From Hydrogenophaga sp. (GTDB taxonomy: Bacteria > Pseudomonadota > Gammaproteobacteria > Burkholderiales > Burkholderiaceae): a stretch of 6,379 bases of DNA. The notes beneath the pieces were generated by a model. The model was not told the DNA's origin. It saw only the letters and a list, made by a program, of their open reading frames with translations, and did not search any database. The DNA is taken from assembly GCA_025458545.1 (NCBI GenBank), contig JALOSH010000151.1, positions 1 through 6,379 on the forward strand, given 5' to 3'. A program made the translations under genes and the position numbers. Of the stretch, positions 4,731 through 6,379 are shown one piece after another (the stretch's first letter is position 1; each line of letters begins with the position of its first letter).

Positions 4731-6379
4731 ATGAGCCCCGATCAGATTTTGGCCACCTACGGCCCGCGCGAAGCGATGGAATACGACGTGGTGATCGTCG
4801 GTGGCGGGCCAGCCGGCCTGTCCACCGCGATCCGCCTCAAGCAACTGGCCGCCGATAAGGGTAGCGAGATCAATGTCTGCGTGCTCGAGAAGGGCTCCGA
4901 GCCCGGCGCCCACATTCTTTCGGGCGCGGTCATGGACCCGAAAGCCATCACCGAGCTGTTCCCGAACTGGAAAGAACTCGGCGCGCCGCTGAACCAGCCC
5001 GTGACCGGTGACGACTTGCTGGTGCTCTCCGAGTCCGGTGCCACCCGCACGCCCGACTGGCTGATGCCGCGCAACTTCGACAACCACGGCTGCTACGTCA
5101 TCAGCCTGGGCGCGGTGACCAAGTGGCTCGGCGAACAGGCCGAGGGCCTGGGCGTGGAAATCTTTCCTGGCTTCTCGGCGGCAGAAGTTCTGTACAACGA
5201 CGACGGCTCGGTCAAAGGCGTGGCCACCGGCAACCAGGGCGTGGGCAAAGACGGCGAGCCGATGGACAGCTTCCAGATCGGCATGGAGCTGCACGCCAAG
5301 TACACCGTGTTCGCCGAAGGCGCGCGGGGCCACCTGGGCAAACAGCTCATCGCCAAGTTCAAGCTCGACGAAGGCAAGGACGCGCAGACCTTCGCCATCG
5401 GCATCAAGGAACTGTGGGAAGTGCCGGCCGACAAAGCCAAGCCGGGTCTGGTGGTGCACACGGCAGGATGGCCGTTGAACGACGATGCCTTCGGCGGTGG
5501 TTTCCTCTACCACCTCGAGGGCAACAAGGTCACGCTGGGTTATGTGATCGGCCTGGACTACCAGAACCCCTGGATGAGCCCGTTCGAAGAGATGCAGCGC
5601 TGGAAGACCCACCCCAGCATCAAGGCGCACATCGAAGGCGGCAAGCGCCTGGGCTACGGCGCGCGCGCGCTGAACAACGGCACGCCGCAGGCCCTGCCCA
5701 AGCTGGTGTTCCCGGGCGGCGCCATGGTCGGCTGCAACGCAGGCTTCCTGAACGCGGCGCGCATCAAGGGCAGCCATGCGGCCATCAAGAGCGGCATGCT
5801 GTGCGCCGAAGCGGCGTTTGAGGCCGTGGCCGCGGGCCGCAGCAGCGACGAGCTGACCACATTCGAGACCGGCTTCAAGGCCAGCTGGCTGCACCAGGAA
5901 CTCTGGACTTACCGCAACTTCAAGAACTGGTTCAAGAAGAGCCCGCTGATGGGCAAGCTCATGACCGGGGTGGAACACTGGTTCCTGCCCAAGGTGGGCG
6001 TGAGCAACCCGCCCTGGACGCTGCACAACACGACCAAGGACCACACCAAGCTGCGCCCGGCCGCCGAGATGCCGCAGATCAGCTACCCCAAGCCCGACGG
6101 CGTGATCACCTTCGACCGGCTCTCCAGCGTGTTCGTGTCCAACACCAACCACGAAGAACAGCAGCCGGCGCACCTGACGCTCAAGAACGCGAGCGTCCCA
6201 GTGCAGATCAACCTGGCGAAGTACGCCGGGCCTGAGAGCCGCTACTGCCCGGCCGGCGTGTACGAGTACGTGAAAAACGCCGACAACACCGATCGGCTGC
6301 AGATCAACGCGCAAAACTGTGTGCACTGCAAGACCTGCGACATCAAGGACCCGACGCAGAACATCGTCTGGGTCACGCC
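4731..6379 (+). CDS. Electron transfer flavoprotein-ubiquinone oxidoreductase (3' end beyond window)
   Basis: The frame is open from ATG 4731 to the window edge: 549 complete codons, no internal stop. ETF-QO takes electrons from reduced ETF, charged by acyl-CoA and related dehydrogenases, and passes them through FAD and a 4Fe-4S cluster to ubiquinone at the inner membrane. Visible marks: YGPREAMEYDVVIVGGGPAG (residues 10-29) with the FAD dinucleotide motif GGGPAG at 24-29; LEKGSEPGAHILSGAV; the middle GGGFLYHLEGNKVTLGYVIGL region; VGCNAGFLNAARIKGSHAA; and the C-terminal ferredoxin-like part with cluster cysteines C506, C530, C533 and C536 (CPAGVYEY, then NCVHCKTCDIKDP). The family usually ends about a dozen residues after the NI-W-V-P block reached here, so very little is missing. 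The start agrees with the family's 'YGPREAMEYDVVIVG' N-terminus; the ribosome site (GAAAG, 4716-4720) is weak. No etfAB is in view. It is divergent from the SDR gene. Confidence 0.97.
   Translation, partial: MSPDQILATYGPREAMEYDVVIVGGGPAGLSTAIRLKQLAADKGSEINVCVLEKGSEPGAHILSGAVMDPKAITELFPNWKELGAPLNQPVTGDDLLVLSESGATRTPDWLMPRNFDNHGCYVISLGAVTKWLGEQAEGLGVEIFPGFSAAEVLYNDDGSVKGVATGNQGVGKDGEPMDSFQIGMELHAKYTVFAEGARGHLGKQLIAKFKLDEGKDAQTFAIGIKELWEVPADKAKPGLVVHTAGWPLNDDAFGGGFLYHLEGNKVTLGYVIGLDYQNPWMSPFEEMQRWKTHPSIKAHIEGGKRLGYGARALNNGTPQALPKLVFPGGAMVGCNAGFLNAARIKGSHAAIKSGMLCAEAAFEAVAAGRSSDELTTFETGFKASWLHQELWTYRNFKNWFKKSPLMGKLMTGVEHWFLPKVGVSNPPWTLHNTTKDHTKLRPAAEMPQISYPKPDGVITFDRLSSVFVSNTNHEEQQPAHLTLKNASVPVQINLAKYAGPESRYCPAGVYEYVKNADNTDRLQINAQNCVHCKTCDIKDPTQNIVWVT

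Noticed and set aside
4713..6326. A 537-codon open frame on the minus strand opposite ETF-QO
   Set aside because: It lies exactly antisense to a textbook ETF-QO. Its His/Val/Ala/Gly/Arg-rich protein has no recognisable domain and reflects GC-rich codon use on the real strand.

Overview
This window looks like an ordinary housekeeping stretch of a high-GC betaproteobacterial chromosome, most likely Burkholderiales, family Comamonadaceae. The support is strong G/C third-position bias, proteins that read like Comamonadaceae versions of their families, and an extragenic hairpin repeat at about 3734-3800 of a type I associate with that family (Hydrogenophaga/Acidovorax-like genomes). The genus is a guess. 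Seven genes are nearly or fully contained, plus the tail of an eighth. I see no phage, transposon, CRISPR, tRNA or rRNA signal, and no gap over 300 bases without a gene.

Left part (1-2329): the 3' end of a PAS/LuxR-type regulator on + runs to 469. It converges with a short carboxymuconolactone decarboxylase-like gene on - (487-795). Head to head with that, 82 bp away, is a second, distantly related member of the same AhpD-like superfamily: a peroxidase-related protein with a CxxCxxxH redox motif (878-1465). It is followed on + by a transglutaminase-fold protein (about 1517-2329).

Middle part (2336-4587), all on -: an SDR oxidoreductase (3805-4587), then the Comamonadaceae-like hairpin repeat, then a DMT/EamA transporter (2752-3705) whose stop overlaps the start of a hotdog-fold acyl-CoA thioesterase (2336-2755). 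The thioesterase converges on the transglutaminase-like gene with 6 bp between stop codons, and a hairpin covers both stops.

Right part (4588-6379): a 143-bp divergent intergenic region separates the SDR from electron transfer flavoprotein-ubiquinone oxidoreductase (ETF-QO) on + (4731 to the window end). ETF-QO lacks only roughly the last dozen residues. It passes electrons from acyl-CoA dehydrogenases, via ETF, to ubiquinone. The neighbouring SDR and thioesterase are also plausible acyl-CoA enzymes, so the right half may be a loose fatty or aromatic acyl-CoA metabolism neighbourhood; this is inference.

I did not find a convincing undescribed system. The most interesting points are small: the divergent AhpD-superfamily pair, the nested-hairpin repeat, the stem-loop shared by two stop codons, and the transporter-thioesterase coupling.
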